64,000 nucleotides of DNA from Pachyseris speciosa (lineage: Eukaryota > Cnidaria > Anthozoa > Scleractinia > Pachyseridae). A model generated the notes under the pieces. It saw only the letters and a list, made by a program, of their open reading frames with translations, had not been told where the DNA came from and ran no database searches. How positions within the stretch are numbered: position 1 is the stretch's first letter; every line of letters starts with the position of its first letter. Below are positions 10,464 through 22,724 of the stretch, piece by piece. Both the position numbers and the translations under genes were made by a program. The DNA lies in the NCBI GenBank assembly GCA_016490735.1, contig JAEMWC010000003.1, positions 2,368,501 through 2,432,500 of the forward strand. Reading direction: 5' to 3'.

Positions 10464-11156
10464 TCATTCTTTGTTCAAAATCACTGCCTTTGACGAAGAA
10501 ACAACTTTACGCCATACATTTCTTTGTAGCGACTTACAATGTTTGCCCCCTGGCGATCCCATAATCTGTTGCGCATAACATAGGTATCCGATTTCTGGCA
10601 AGTTATTCATTGTAATGCGGTAACTGACATGCCTTATAAACATTACTGAAAAAAGTGGTTAAAGTTCAATTTACGTATAAAACGTCCAAGGTTTCCACTT
10701 ACTTTGCCTTGTAAATTTTTGCATCAAGTGTAGACATATTTTTTAAGTGTCTTCGCGACGGCTTTCGGCCACTGGAGCTAGAATTTGCTCCAGAGTCGTT
10801 ACTACTTGAGGTCAGAGAGTGCGACAAGGTAACTGTGTCAGTGTGACCTGAAATAGCGCCTTGCAATTTCTCTTTGATCAGCCGTTGGAATTCTAACGTT
10901 GAAGCTATACCTTTTAGGCCACAAACCTGTAACTGTTCCAGCGATGCATTCAGTGCCATGTACTTTAACAGTGATCCTTTAATGTTTTGTTCTGCAAAAA
11001 AGAGCCAAGCTCATTAGCTTATTTATATTCCGTAATTCAATTGCACAAAGTCTGACAACACCTACTTTTGAATTTGTCCGCAATTTCCTCAGAGAAATGT
11101 TCTTTTATAAAGGTGTGAGCTTCCTCTGTCGTCCATGCATCTGAGAAGTATTTCAT
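10464..11156 (-). CDS. SAM-domain protein, three exons
   Basis: The model has CDS exons 11156-11066, 10991-10703 and 10623-10464, which total 540 bases and give 179 residues plus a stop. Junctions: donor GTAGGT to acceptor TTTTGCAG, and donor GTAAGT to acceptor ATGTCAG. The N-terminal two-fifths reads DAWTTEEAHTFIKEHFSEEI, then NIKGSLLKYM, LEQLQVCGLKGIA and FQRLIKEKLQ. That is the helical pattern of a SAM (sterile alpha motif) protein-interaction domain. A Ser-rich linker (SLTSSSNDSGANSSSSG), a basic patch (RKPSRRHLK) and a tail with SPGGKHCKSL follow. No signal peptide or membrane segment is seen. The tail exon is also present as an inverted copy at 4706-5040. Partners and process are unknown. 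The SAM call is moderately sure; the function is not known. Confidence 0.65.
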
Positions 11157-11159
11157 TTT

Positions 11160-11786
11160 CTTCTTTTTATGTGCTAACAAATGTCGGAAACCAACTCATC
11201 CTTTGGAACGGGAAAGTCGGCGAGAACGTCACCACCGACTGCAATGCAAAATGAGATGTATTGACCGCTGACCGCCATATACTGCAGGACCTACCTCTGA
11301 CCGAGGAACTGGAGATCCAGGGAGGGGAGACTTGGGGTTTGATATTGGCTCATGGTTCTACTTGTGGTTGATCCTATTTTGATTTATATCAGGAAAATGG
11401 ACACTTTTTTTTAAAGGTGAGAGAAATGTGGGATTTTCAGTAGGCTACTTTGCAAAGCGGTACAGTGTGTTGCCCAGATTCCGGCCACTTTAGATGACAA
11501 GGCCTACAACTTCTTTTTAGTACATGGAAAATTTCTGAGTTTTCATTTAAAGATGGTACATTTACTTATCTTTACCATGCACGAAGCTTGGTTGCCTTCT
11601 CCAGGTATCTTTTAAATAATGCTTCTTTTCACCAAAGTATTAAGTTGCCTACAATGGGGGACAAAACTCTAAGGACAATTAACACGATCTGCCTTAATTT
11701 CTCCCACTTTCCCCCTAACCCCCAAGCAATGTTGTAGTTTGTGCAGGCCTGTACACTTTATCCTGTCCAAAAAGTTTTTCTTCATC

Positions 11787-11833
<47 letters not shown>

Positions 11834-12060
11834 GTGGTTAGAAAAGTGTATATTATGCGACAGCTGATTATTTGATAAGTTAAGGATGTTGAAGGAAGGT
11901 TTTCCATAACCGTACCCAGGATTTTTGTCCTCCATTGTAGTTTCCGGCCAACTAGTCCAGTTTCCAACCGGCAATTGATGTAGTGATAGCAAATTATTTC
12001 CGGTTAGAAATAAGTTGAATGCCAGAAATGGCTTGTGTGTGTGTTTTGGACTCTGGCACA
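11160..12060. other. Upstream region of the SAM gene, otherwise plain
   Basis: This holds the presumed promoter of the minus-strand SAM gene near 11157-11350. No clear TATA box is visible. Beyond that I see no coding or repeat structure I can support. Confidence 0.3.
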
Positions 12061-12700
12061 GCATTTTGAACGTACATTACTGTTTTTATGTAAACTGTTG
12101 AAATCCCAAATGATTTACTAAGTGGGATTCCAATTATTTTAAACAGTGGACTACACTAGCTACTGTACTCTTCCAAGATAGTGTATATACATGCATGTAG
12201 ATGGGTCTTGTATAGAATCATGGCATGGGATTTCTTATGTCCGTTACTATTATTACGTTTTTACCGTTAATGGAATTTTGATTCCAAAATAACATGAATG
12301 GATTTAAGTACTTTTCCCATAAATGGTTTTTGGGTATGATTTAAAATACCCTTTACTGTTCTTATCAGGGTTATCATTATTAATGGGATTTTATATTCCA
12401 AGATAACATGAATGGAATTTAATACCTTTCCTGGGAATGGTTTGTAAATGAAATCTATTCATGGGTTTTCAAATACCATTACTGTTGTTATCAAGTTGAT
12501 TTTCATGAATGGGTAATGGCAAAATTACATTCAGGGCACAGAGCTCACATAATGGTAATTGTTTACTTTGATTCGCTCAGAAAAAATTCCATTAATGGAC
12601 ACTGTCTTAAGATGGAAATGAGCTAATTCCCATTGTGGTTTTTACAAGTAACATTAATGGTTTTTTTTGTAAAATTTTCCTGTGATCGCAACTTGTTCCT
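12060..12700. repeat. Internally repetitive element, ATTAATGG motif
   Basis: The segment contains two to three degenerate units of about 115-125 bases (starting near 12240, 12346 and 12470). Shared words are TTACTGTTNTTATCA, AACATGAATGGA and TTAATGGNATTTT. Single ATTAATGG words continue to 12660. An imperfect hairpin built on ACTGTT/AACAGT opens it near 12092-12155. It has no coding capacity and looks like a non-autonomous element with subterminal repeats. Confidence 0.5.
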
Positions 12701-14110
12701 TGACCAGTGATGCTTACCTCTCAAGTTTGTCTTTTAGTATTTTCACATACGGAACGCTCAGACACGCTCGCTTTCAATGAAAAGATGCGCAAGCTGTATT
12801 ATAAATGTGAATTTACACTACTTTCATAATTATTTTTCCTTGTAGCATTCTAAACCTTTCTTTCTGGAATTTTTTTTAGAATGAAGACGATTACGAGTTA
12901 CAAGTAGAGTAACTTGTGGAAACAACAACTTCACCAAAGCTGATAAGCACTGATGGACTCCAGAGCATGTACAGTGTATGAAATTTGGTTGGGGCAGGGC
13001 GGGGGATGTTTTTCCGGTTCAAACCACCGAGCATTCTAAATGCAATTAGCTACCCTTGTGAGTAGGTTTTATTGTATCCAAAGCAGTGTTCCAGATAAGC
13101 AATGGGTCTCGGGTCAAAAACCCGAGAGACCTGGCTCCCTGACCCACCACACTGAGTTGTTGAGTAAGACAGTTTGGGAAGATCCATGTCTGCTGACCCC
13201 TTAACAATCTTTTATGACCCCCGAACTCTGAAAGGTATGTGGAACACTGCAGCTCTGTCATTGAAAATGTTTTGTAGTAGTGGGCAGCATACAGTGTAGC
13301 TGGAATAGTAGGCAGTGGCCAGCGGCCAGTGGCCCTTGCCTGTGAGGTCCAAGTTAACATAACCAACAAATAATTGAAGGGTTTCCAAATCTCTAGATAA
13401 ATTCACTCTACTTTGGCATACAAAGTAGACTGGTTATAGTTTCAGAAATAAAGTTCTGCAAGTTTATTTTGTGCAGGGGTTTCAATACATTTTGAAATAG
13501 CTGTATGAGCTAACTAAAGTTGGCGGCGACCTGATGAATTTTTTAAATAATTTGAGTTGAAAACACCGACAAAGTACCGTAGGCGGCAGAAATAGGTAAA
13601 TTCTGACAAAGTAGGCAGCGATTATTGCCGGTTGCCGGCATCTAATGAAACCCTTGTTTGTGATGGTGAATGCCTGGATTCAGGATATTAGTGTATGACT
13701 TTTGCCTAACACAGAACGAATTCAAAACAAAAGAAATCAACACTGCATCAGATCCTTCTTTTTCTGTTTCTTGAGTTTTTGACAAAAGTTATAAGCGAAT
13801 CCTAGTCATCGAATGATTCACAAAATAAGTGCAGGATGTCATTTCTGACACCATTTCCAGTATATAATTATGCCAACGTAGAGTGAGTCCAGAGATATTA
13901 TTTTGCATTTTAAGGCAGAGAATACCCTTCAAATTATTGCAGGTGACCAATTTGCTGGCTGCCTGCACATTTGGAGAGGGCTGTCTGGTGCAAATGAAAG
14001 TTGTTATTGTTGTCTTTATTTATTATTATTATTATTATTGTTATTATTTTTTATCTTGGACCATATCCTGCTATGCCAGTGTAGTGCCAGACTTCCACTT
14101 CCACTTGAAA
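12700..14110. other. Gene-free stretch
   Basis: I see nothing to support as a gene. A (TTA)n microsatellite lies at 14022-14048. Short words such as AGTAGGCAG recur near 13300 and 13600 without clear structure. Confidence 0.3.
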
Positions 14111-14121
14111 ATATTTTGTCT

Positions 14122-14746
14122 CAAAATGGATTTGTTATTTTTAAACACCAACTCTTTGATGGATCAATACTCCCACAATATTTCATTTCTTTCCTTGAAC
14201 ATGGTATCAAAGTATCTCCCAATTATTTCTCAACGAGCAGTGTTCAGTTTTTGACATATAAGGTTACCATAGCAACAGTATAGCCTCTTAGAAACACCCT
14301 TAATTTTGGCTTTATGTGCCTGTAACTTAAAAGTGAGTCGAATGACCGCGTTTTTTTATTGATAGTAGTAGGGATACATCTGTGGCAGCCATGGGGTTCA
14401 GAGCCACTTTAACTTATCAAAAAATTAAGGCTGCTCTGAACCCTATGTACCGATATTTTAGAACTTTGCAGAAAGATGAATTTTCATATGCTGATTGCAA
14501 TTCAATAACAAAAAATGGGGCTCACCCGACTTGTTTTTTGAGTTGCAGGCCCATAAAGCCAAAATTAAGGGTGTTTCTAAGAGGCTATAATGTTGGTATG
14601 GTAACCTCATGTCAAAAAATTGATCACAATTTGTTGAGAAATAATTGGGAAATTTTTTGATACCATGTTCAAGGAAACAAACAAAAAATTGTGGTAGTAT
14701 TGATCCATCAAAGAGTTGGTGTTTAAAAATAAACAAACCATTTTCA
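14122..14746. mobile_element. Foldback element with 200-bp arms
   Basis: The left arm 14122-14325 and right arm 14538-14746 are inverted copies over about 200 bases with few differences (AAACACCAACTCTTTGATGG, CTTGAACATGGTATCAAA, TAGCCTCTTAGAAACACCC). They enclose a spacer of roughly 210 bases that carries its own small inverted repeat (GGGTTCAGAGCC against GGCTGCTCTGAACCC). No transposase is present. The open frames seen in both arms are mirror images and not genes. Confidence 0.8.
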
Positions 14747-15099
14747 GCCACCTTAAGTTCCTTTTTCGCACAGTTTACCAAGAATGTTCAGTAGTTCTGC
14801 TATATTTTATGTGGTTAATGAAAACCACCCTGCATATTACGCTGTCTTTTTGTTTGTTCAGTTTTAAAATTAAATTCATAATTATACATGTACATTGTAG
14901 CTATTTCCAAATAAGCTTATGTGCTTTCAGGTTCTCAAGAAAGCCTTTTCAATTCTGTTGTTTCCCTTGCCACATGTATTGTTTTTATGTAATGTAAATG
15001 TTGACAGTTAATTTTGTAGGTTTTCTTGAGTACAGGTATTTATAATGCTTACTGGATTTAGAATCATACAGTAGCAGGAAAAAGCCATGTGACTATTTT

Positions 15100-15660
15100 A
15101 AAATGAACTTTAATTTATTGTGTGGTTATTGTGATCAGTTTTTAGCAGTTGTTAGAACAACCATTAAAAGTATTTATTTTAACTATCATTGTGTAGTTAT
15201 TTTAATGTATTATTATTGGTTAAAACAACCTATTTTTTTCCAACCCATAGGGAATAGTTATATCTACTTCCCATTAAATAATTTTAATTGGTTACCACAG
15301 ATTCACCACCGGAACCAAAAAATGGGAGTTAAAACAACCATAAACAATAGATTTCAGAACCAATATTAAAGGTTACTAATTATTGACTATTTTTTTTAGA
15401 GTGAGTTTAACCAAAAATAAATTCTTTTAACCTTAATTAAAGAGTCACAACAACCTATTGTTAAAGGGTCACAAAGATGGAAGATGGAAACAACCATTTA
15501 TTTTGGTTAATTTAACCTGCAAGAAACGTTTATTTCAACTGGAATGGAAATCGTTAATTTCACCAATTATTTTCTGGAACATTTCTTCAACCAAATAAAA
15601 TATGGTTATTTAAGATTCAAACTAGAACCATTTTTTTTGGTTACTGTAACTGGTCAGCTT
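15100..15660. repeat. Internally repetitive element, GGTTA/TAACC motif
   Basis: The words GGTTATTNTNA, AACAACCAT and GGTTAA recur many times on both strands, often with an (A)n or (T)n run beside them. This is an AT-rich array with no fixed period and no coding capacity. It resembles the arrays at 12060-12700 and 58855-59230 in design but uses a different motif. Confidence 0.45.
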
Positions 15661-15661
15661 T

Positions 15662-16550
15662 TAAAGTGTGCATGTGCAGATACTTTTGATGTCTTTGGCG
15701 CTCCTGTGGGAGTCTAATATTCGCGGGAAAATCAATCTTAAAATACATTGCTTTGTGAAAACGTCGTGACAGGAATATAGGGCAGTTGTATGCTCCTAGT
15801 GATGGGCTCCAGCTTATCTATATTTCATGCAACTTCAATTTATTTTAGGCTCGGAATTTTTTAATTGATGCGTTGTATTGGGTTCTGTCCTGATTTTACG
15901 GTAACGTACGAAGCCCGGACGATAGAAGAGATGCGCACGCCAAAGCTCCCACTTGTGATTCTCCGTGTTAATTATTTGCATTTTGGAAGATATTCCTTGT
16001 AGGATAAGATATTTCCTATGCATTTGGATATGATGTGACAGTTTCGTACCATTTTTCATGGTTTGTTTCAGCTTCTTGGATAACATCTTTAGACCATGAT
16101 TCTTTGAAAAGCACCAATGACCTTATTCACTGGCAAAATATGCCGTCAGGATTACTTTTTTACATACCGAAGACTGAACGAGAAATCAGGTGGCTTCACA
16201 AGTAAATTATGTTCTTAGTAAAACTGCGAAGTTCCATTAAGCTCTCACTAAAACTCGGGTAATCAAAGATAGTTTTTGCTTTTACGTCTCACAGCTATTC
16301 TCCTTGCATAACACGTAATTTGAAGCGGTGTATCCAAACTTAAGTCGCCCTTAAAGCATTTAATCACGGGAAGTTTTAAGAAGAGGTCTTTAATAAGTTA
16401 TGACGCCTTTATTACCAATGAACTAAGTCACTATATCAACATACAGTAAAGCTGTATGAATTTTTTAAATGCAGACGCAGTTCTCTTTCTTTTCCTCTTC
16501 CTGTTCTGTTCATATGATATTGAGCATTGTAAAATTCAATAATTCATATT
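15662..16550 (+). repeat. 0.9-kb duplicated segment, intact copy
   Basis: This segment recurs at 18410-18630 plus 19440-20200. Shared anchors include GTGAAAACGTCGTGACAGG, AGTGATGGGCTCC, GTACGAAGCCCGGACGATAG and GGAAGTTTTAAGAAGAGG. It has no convincing open frame. It may be an interspersed repeat or a local duplication. Confidence 0.8.
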
Positions 16551-18410
16551 TTACTTCAACCCGACTTTAGAGGGTCAGGTATAGTTTCCAAAAAAGTCAG
16601 AATTTGGAGCAACTTTAATTAAAATTTTCTGCTTGTCCTGATGCTATAGGCTGTAATACAGACGACACCTGGTGGTAGTGCACTGTTCTATATCAATTAT
16701 ATAGCTCCTCTAACTCTCTCACAGTAATATTTTCGCGCGATTTTCGGACTCTGCAAGTGATTTATTGGAACGTAGTGTTAGTCGCAGTAATGTTGGCAGC
16801 TATAGACGAAAAAAATACCGTTATAGCTCTAAAAGTAAGGGGAAAAAAGGGAAAATAAAAGAAGACAATAAGTGATACGATGCAAAGGCGATGATGCTCT
16901 GATGCTGTCATGCTTTGTCAATGACACTTCGTTATTAACGCCACGTATATCAAAGAAAGGCGTCGGTGTTTTTATTCATCTCTCCCCAATTTTGGATGAG
17001 ACTGTCTAATAATCCTGAGCCTGGGAATCTTGGAAGAATCAGCAAATATATATGACTCAAACTAAAAAGTACTCTGCAGGTTTTTAAATATGGCTCGCTG
17101 GTGATAATACTGTCGCGAACACGCACCGTGTTTTAAACTTTACATACACCAATAAAAAAAAGCGTCACATCAGCCAAAGAAAACAAATATACTAAACTGG
17201 TTTAATGTTCAACATCATAAATATAGAACAAAAAGAAAGAGGAAGAGAATTATGGCTTAATAGGTATAAATATTTCATACTGATGTATTGAATATGGTTC
17301 TAATGAAGGGGTCATAACTTCTAAAACACCCGTCTTCATAACTTATTATGATCACTCGAGTATAGCTAAGTAAGATGTGTTTGCTTTATGATGGGCTAAT
17401 GAAGAGGTCATAACTTATCAAAGACTCGTTTTTCTTAACTTATCATGTAAGCTCGAGACTGATATGCTAAGTAAGGCTGGGTTAGATTTCAGGTCAATCT
17501 AACTTGAAAAGGTGTCTGAAGAGAGTTACGTATGGCTTCCAAAAAATCACTTTTACATAACTTGGGTTTAAATTTATGTAATACACCTAAAAGACCCAAT
17601 TTTAAAATTTATGAGCATTGAGCTAAATGATAAACCTGGTTAAAAAAATGATCCATCGTTTCAAAACAGCATGCGAAGTTTTAACTGAGAGGTCTGGTTT
17701 AAACATGAGATAATAGAATTAAAAAATTGCAGTTTTTATAACGGTACCGTGTAAAAGTGAGGACGGAGTGTATCCGGATACTTAATCAAGGGATATTTCG
17801 CAGGATCTACATCAACATTCAGTACAAGATTGAACAGAATAATTGTTTTATTATTCAACACATTAATGACAAAGCACAGTTATCGGCATTTTTCTCAACA
17901 ACACATAAAATTACGAATATCGCAGGATATCTGTTGAGTACGCATGACTATATTGAACGTGTTATGACCATATTTAGACATGGTCACAATGTGTTGAATA
18001 ATAACATCTGATTTATTGAGGGTTCACAATCATTCCACATGCGTGGAAAATTGTGACACGAACAAGACTAAGGAATTAAACGTTGGCGGTAATCCTTGAC
18101 TAGGAGGCAAGCTCAAAAAAAATTTTTTTAAATTATTTAACTTGAGACAGAATTGGAATTGTTTGTCCTTGCAAAACAGGTTTGACTAAAACTCGCGCCA
18201 TGTATATGCAATACCTTTCCGAATATTTTCATTAACTTCTCCCAGGAGCCCATCTCTGAGAGCGTACAACTCTAATAGTAAGCCCCTGTCACACATGTTT
18301 ACAGACCGATTTAGTTTCAAACTATCTTTCCCGCGAAAAAGGAGAACTAGGACAGCAACAGCAACGAGAGCGCCACAAAACCATAGGTTTAATAAGCGAA
18401 AACGAAAGCT
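16550..18410. other. Spacer between duplicated segments
   Basis: Mostly plain AT-rich sequence. It contains a two-unit tandem repeat of about 100 bases at 17296-17500 (CTAATGAAGNGGTCATAACTT, then CTCGAG and ATGCTAAGTAAG). No gene could be supported. Confidence 0.35.
17296..17500 (+). repeat. Two-unit tandem repeat, about 100 bp
   Basis: Units start near 17296 and 17396 and share TAATGAAG(G/A)GGTCATAAC, AACTTAT(T/C)ATG and GCTAAGTAAG. Confidence 0.65.
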
Positions 18411-20205
18411 CTGCATGTGCAGATACTTGTGATGTCTTGGCGCACCTGTAGGAGTCTAATATTCACGGAAAAATCAATGTTAAATACATTGGTCTGTGAA
18501 AACGTCGTGACAGGAATATAGGGTAGTTGTACGCTCCCAGTGATGGGCTCCTGCTTATCTATATTCCATGCAACTTCAATTTACTTTAGGCCTGGAATTT
18601 TTGAATTGATGCATTGCATTCGGTTCGGTCGTGAGAGCGCCGAATTTCTTTTTGTCGCACATAAAAAATAAACACGCCTGATAATGAAGAAGACAAGTTA
18701 CCCGCTTAAAAAAAAAAAAAAAGATTTTATAGATTTCTTCGTGAGGATTATTTTCTTTTAACGTTTTGCCGTTTCTTTCATATTCTCTAAACGCTCCGCA
18801 TGCAAAATTACTCCGTATGAACCAACTGTTAACTGCTGCTCTGTATCTTCTGCACCGTCACTTTGGGCTCGGGATGATTTCAGCGGCCCTGTATTCTGTA
18901 CTGAGTTTCTTGTGATGCTTTCTGAATTCTAATAGGTTGTTCTCATTGTTGTCATTTTGGGGTTAGGACAATATTGTTTTTAACCCTAAGAAAATTGAAT
19001 TCCATTATATTTACCAATAACTGCCCTTTTAGAAAATCATTATTTTTGCAACCTGTCGTCTGTCAAGTGCTTTACGAAAATAAATCATTTGACAACAGGT
19101 TATATTGGGCTCGTGGTGCAGGCGACCACGCTTCTGGGCTATGATTTTCTGCTGCAAGTTTCTACTAGTACTGCTTTCCTAGAGGTATTTCAGATCCGTG
19201 AGGACACGGCTTGGGTATGTGCATTTTCTTTTTTTTTGCTTGTGATGAACAATGATAGGACCCTCGAGGCAACCTTGGTTAATATGTTCCGCCAGAGTTT
19301 TTAAAGAAGAATCAGCAGCGAGGGTGTAATACTTGTTCTACCAGTGTCGATATTAGTATTGCCATGTTTGAACTATATGTTTTCATGCATTTTTTTCGAT
19401 AACCTTGGACCTAGAATATTAATTAATAGCAGCTTGTTTTTACGGTAACGTACGAAGCCCGGACGATAGAAGAGATGCGCACGCCAAAGCTCCCACTTGT
19501 GATTCTCAAACGTGTACATTATTCGCATTTTGGAAGCTATTCCTTGTAGGGTAAGATATTTCCTATGCAGCTAGGTATGATGTGACAGTTTCGTACCATT
19601 TTCACGGCTTGTTTCAGCTTCTTGGATAACATTTTTAGACCATGATTCTTTGAAAAACACCAATAACCCTATTTACTGGCAAAATTTGCCAGCTGGCTTT
19701 ACTTTTTTACATACTGAAGGATAAATGAGAAACCTGGCGGCTTCACAAACATATTCTCATTTTAGTAAAACTGCAAAGTTTCATGGAGATCTCATTCAAC
19801 TCGGCCTCATTCAATGCCAAAATTTGCCGCGCGGCTGGCTTTACTTTTTTACATACTGAAGGCTAAATGAGAAATCTGGTGCCTTCACAAGTAGATTATC
19901 AGATCTTAGTAAAACTGCGAAGTTCCATTGAGCTCTCACTAAAACTCGGGGAATCGGCCAAAGCGTTTTTTTTTTTTTTTTTTTTCTAGCTAGTTTTCGC
20001 ATAACACGCGATTCGAAGCGGTGTAAACAAAAGTAAGTCGCCCTTAAAGCATCGAATCACGGGAAGTTTTAAGAAGAGGTCTTTAATACGTTATGACGCA
20101 TTTATTACCAACGAACTAACTGTATGAATTTTTTAAATGTAGACGCAGTTCTCTTTCTCTTCCTCTTCCTTTTCTGTACATATGATATTGAGCATTGTAA
20201 AATTC
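18410..20205 (+). repeat. Duplicated segment, copy split by 0.8 kb
   Basis: 18410-18630 matches the first 230 bases of the segment at 15662 and 19440-20205 matches the rest. The foreign piece at about 18631-19437 is not in the other copy. Either it inserted here or the first copy lost it. The join in the intact copy lies near 15888. The extra piece has an inverted repeat (AACCTGTCGTCTGTCAA against TTGACAACAGGTT) near 19050-19110 but no recognised gene. Confidence 0.75.
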
Positions 20206-20513
20206 ATTAATAATTAATGAGTTACGACCAATAAATAGGCAGTATGTGAGTCACATGTGCACCTCTGTAAGCCCCAATACAAATCAACTGTCTGAAAGCA
20301 CGGGGAGGGATTGAATAGGCAGCAGGGAAATGCTGGGGCTGATGAATTATTAATCAGTTGTAATAACTTTTGATACAGTCTCCTACTCAGGTAGTAAGTA
20401 TTCATTAACTATTGATACAGATCTTTACTGATTAAAATGCAAAACACAGTAGAGATATATTCATCATCAACAACAACAACAATCTTTATTATTTACACCT
20501 TTTTCATGAATTT

Positions 20514-20625
20514 AAGTAGTGTTTACAATATGAGCGGAAGTGTTGTATCACTATTTACAAACTCGAGGCGAAGCCGAGAGTTTGTAGATGTGATACAACA
20601 CTGACGCGAATATTGTAAACTACTT
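20514..20625. repeat. Near-perfect hairpin, about 112 bp
   Basis: AAGTAGTGTTTACAATAT at the left is matched at the right by ATATTGTAAACTACTT. GTGTTGTATCAC and TACAAACTC are matched further in, and the loop is GAGGCGAAGCC-like. It has the look of a small foldback MITE and would form a long RNA hairpin if transcribed. Confidence 0.85.
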
Positions 20626-20993
20626 ATTCCACGTCGGCATTCTGTGTTCATATTCATCGATTATTTTTCTAGTACAAGACATTTAAACGTAGAAAATCGA
20701 ACGAAAAAGGTTATGTAAATCAAGAGAATGTTGTATCAGATATACAACCATTGATTAATAAAACATTTATTTTGTTTTTCCTTTATGAATTATTAATAAG
20801 TTGAATAATTTGATTTACCCGTCAAATTTAATCTCTGAACATTTCCTAAATGCAGGTTAATTAATGCTGCAACTGAACCACGTCGGTAAAGCGTCTTAGG
20901 GGTACCGTTTCCCACTCTGCCTCGCTACTTCACAAATGAATTTGCAAAGCCAGAAGTTTAAACTCTTTGCGGTCATGTGCTCAAGTGGGACTA

Positions 20994-22524
20994 GGGACTT
21001 TAAGCATCGACGACGGGAACGGCAACGGCGACGGAAAAACCGAGAAAATACTGGGGAGAGGAGGCGGTTGTGGAGTGAAATTGGAAGCAGTTATGCACAT
21101 GTCATCGACTTCCCCGTGGGGTCGACCCCCGGGTTAACCAGGGGGATTGTAAAATCAGTCACGCAAACTTGAAGAATTTCCCCGGGGGGTCGGGGAATCT
21201 CTCAAGGCAAAGTCCCCTGAGTGAGGAGTCTCTCAGCTGAAAATCCCCGTGACATCCTTTTCAAAGTTGTGAATTCCCCCACCCCCTAATCTTTGATCGT
21301 AAAACAATGTCAAGATTTTCCCCTACCCTCGGGCAAAGAATCCCATCTATCTCCTTGTATTCCCCCACATATCTCCCTGGTAGGCCGGGGGTCGACCCCT
21401 CGGGGAAGCCGATGACATGTACATTTAGCAGCCGCCGAAGACGCCAACTTCTCTCGAAATATTCCTTCGCATTCAGTCATTTTAATGATGATATGAACGA
21501 TGTAGATTTTTTACTGTTGTACAAATTGAATACGTCCAGAAATCAGTCCGGCTGGAGAACGACAAGTGTTTATCGGAGATTAGATTTCGGAAACAAGATA
21601 TCACATTTTTAGCCGAGGTAATGTAATAAAAGAAATCATCAGTATATTACCTAGATTACTGATGAACTCAACTGAAATGTTCTGCATCGAAGACCGGGAT
21701 TTGTGTTGATTTCATTCTCTGTATTCGGTTCGAAAGTCTGATAACAAATCAAAAACAATTATTTACTCTCCGTTATTGATTACCTTTTGAGTTGTCGGTA
21801 TAAAGATCAAAACTGTCCGTTATAAGCAGGCGTTCGTAGAGCAGGGTTCCACTGTATTTTTGCGAAGAAATGTATACACTAATGGGGAGGTTTAAAATCA
21901 TGTTCACTAGGTATATATGTTCAGTTTTACGCACTTTAGTGGCGGCTGGTTCCGTTAATTAGACATGCCGGCATGCGTGTCAGTTTTCATATCTTTACAT
22001 CTAGGAATTTCAACTGAAAACTACGATATGATAGAGAGTTTTGAGCAACATGGACAAGTTATTTTTCTCGGCCAGGTTTAGCGTAAATTAACAGCTCTAG
22101 TATGTCTTATTTCGAATGCGAAAAGTAACGTTAGAGAGAACTATCGATAAACAGTGTGAGACTCGCAAATCATTTCTAATTTCGGAGACATCGGCACTTA
22201 CTTTTTGTTTTGAAACAGCCGATTGATGAAATCGTTTAAGCTTATAGTTTGGGGAAGAAAATCAGGCAACAACTCAATGATTCTATTCCTTGGTATCTTA
22301 AGGTATCAATTCATATTAAAATATCAATTTGGGGGCAAAAATAGAGGTAAAATATGTGAAATGCTATTCACGTTTTCACGCAACGCCAAACTAAGCTTCT
22401 CACGTCGGGCCCCGAAACAAAACGTCAAAATATTCCGCGCCAGACATGCGTAATGCGACATTTGGGTTTTCCCTCACAGTCTCACGTCCCCGTTGCCGTT
22501 CCCGTTGTCGATGCTTAAAGTCTC
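20994..22524. mobile_element. Harbinger-type non-autonomous element
   Basis: The ends are inverted: GGGACTTTAAGCATCGACGA at the left and, read inward from the right, GAGACTTTAAGCATCGACAA, both followed by CGGGAACGGCAACGG. They resemble the ends of the Harbinger element at 5090-9538 (GGGACCTTAAG). TA borders both sides. No transposase remains in the 1.5 kb, and another inverted-repeat unit is nested at 21096-21423. Confidence 0.7.
21096..21423. mobile_element. Nested GC-rich inverted-repeat unit
   Basis: ACATGTCATCGACTTCCCCG at 21097 is mirrored at 21403-21423, and GGGGTCGACCCCCGG is mirrored at about 21385-21400. The interior has clustered CCCC/GGGG words. It lies inside the larger Harbinger-type element. 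Confidence 0.6.
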
Positions 22525-22715
22525 TACTGATAGGTCCTCGACATCAGTTGACTAAAATCCTTTGCTTCCATCTGGTTCCAGCTGCTCTGACAGTAAAAAC
22601 TCTCACCGCCCATTTTGTATTGTATTTCGTATTTTTAGGTACTGTTTCACACAATAAGGGAATTTCTTCCTTCTCAGTTTTCGGAGAACGTAAACGTCCT
22701 GACGCCAAACATCAC

Positions 22716-22724
22716 GCTTCATCA
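22716..22724 (+). repeat. 9-bp target-site duplication, left
   Basis: GCTTCATCA here is repeated exactly at 24329-24337 on the other side of the RecQ-bearing element. Confidence 0.85.

Noticed and set aside
11669..12064. 131-codon minus-strand frame
   Set aside because: No splice context or recognisable motif, and a second overlapping frame on the same strand is equally open.
13883..14781. Long frames around the foldback on both strands
   Set aside because: The same peptides appear on opposite strands because the two arms are inverted copies; not coding.
18186..18416. 76-codon minus-strand frame with a hydrophobic start
   Set aside because: It could be a membrane-anchored exon, but there is no family motif or clear splice partner and its start overlaps a repeat boundary.
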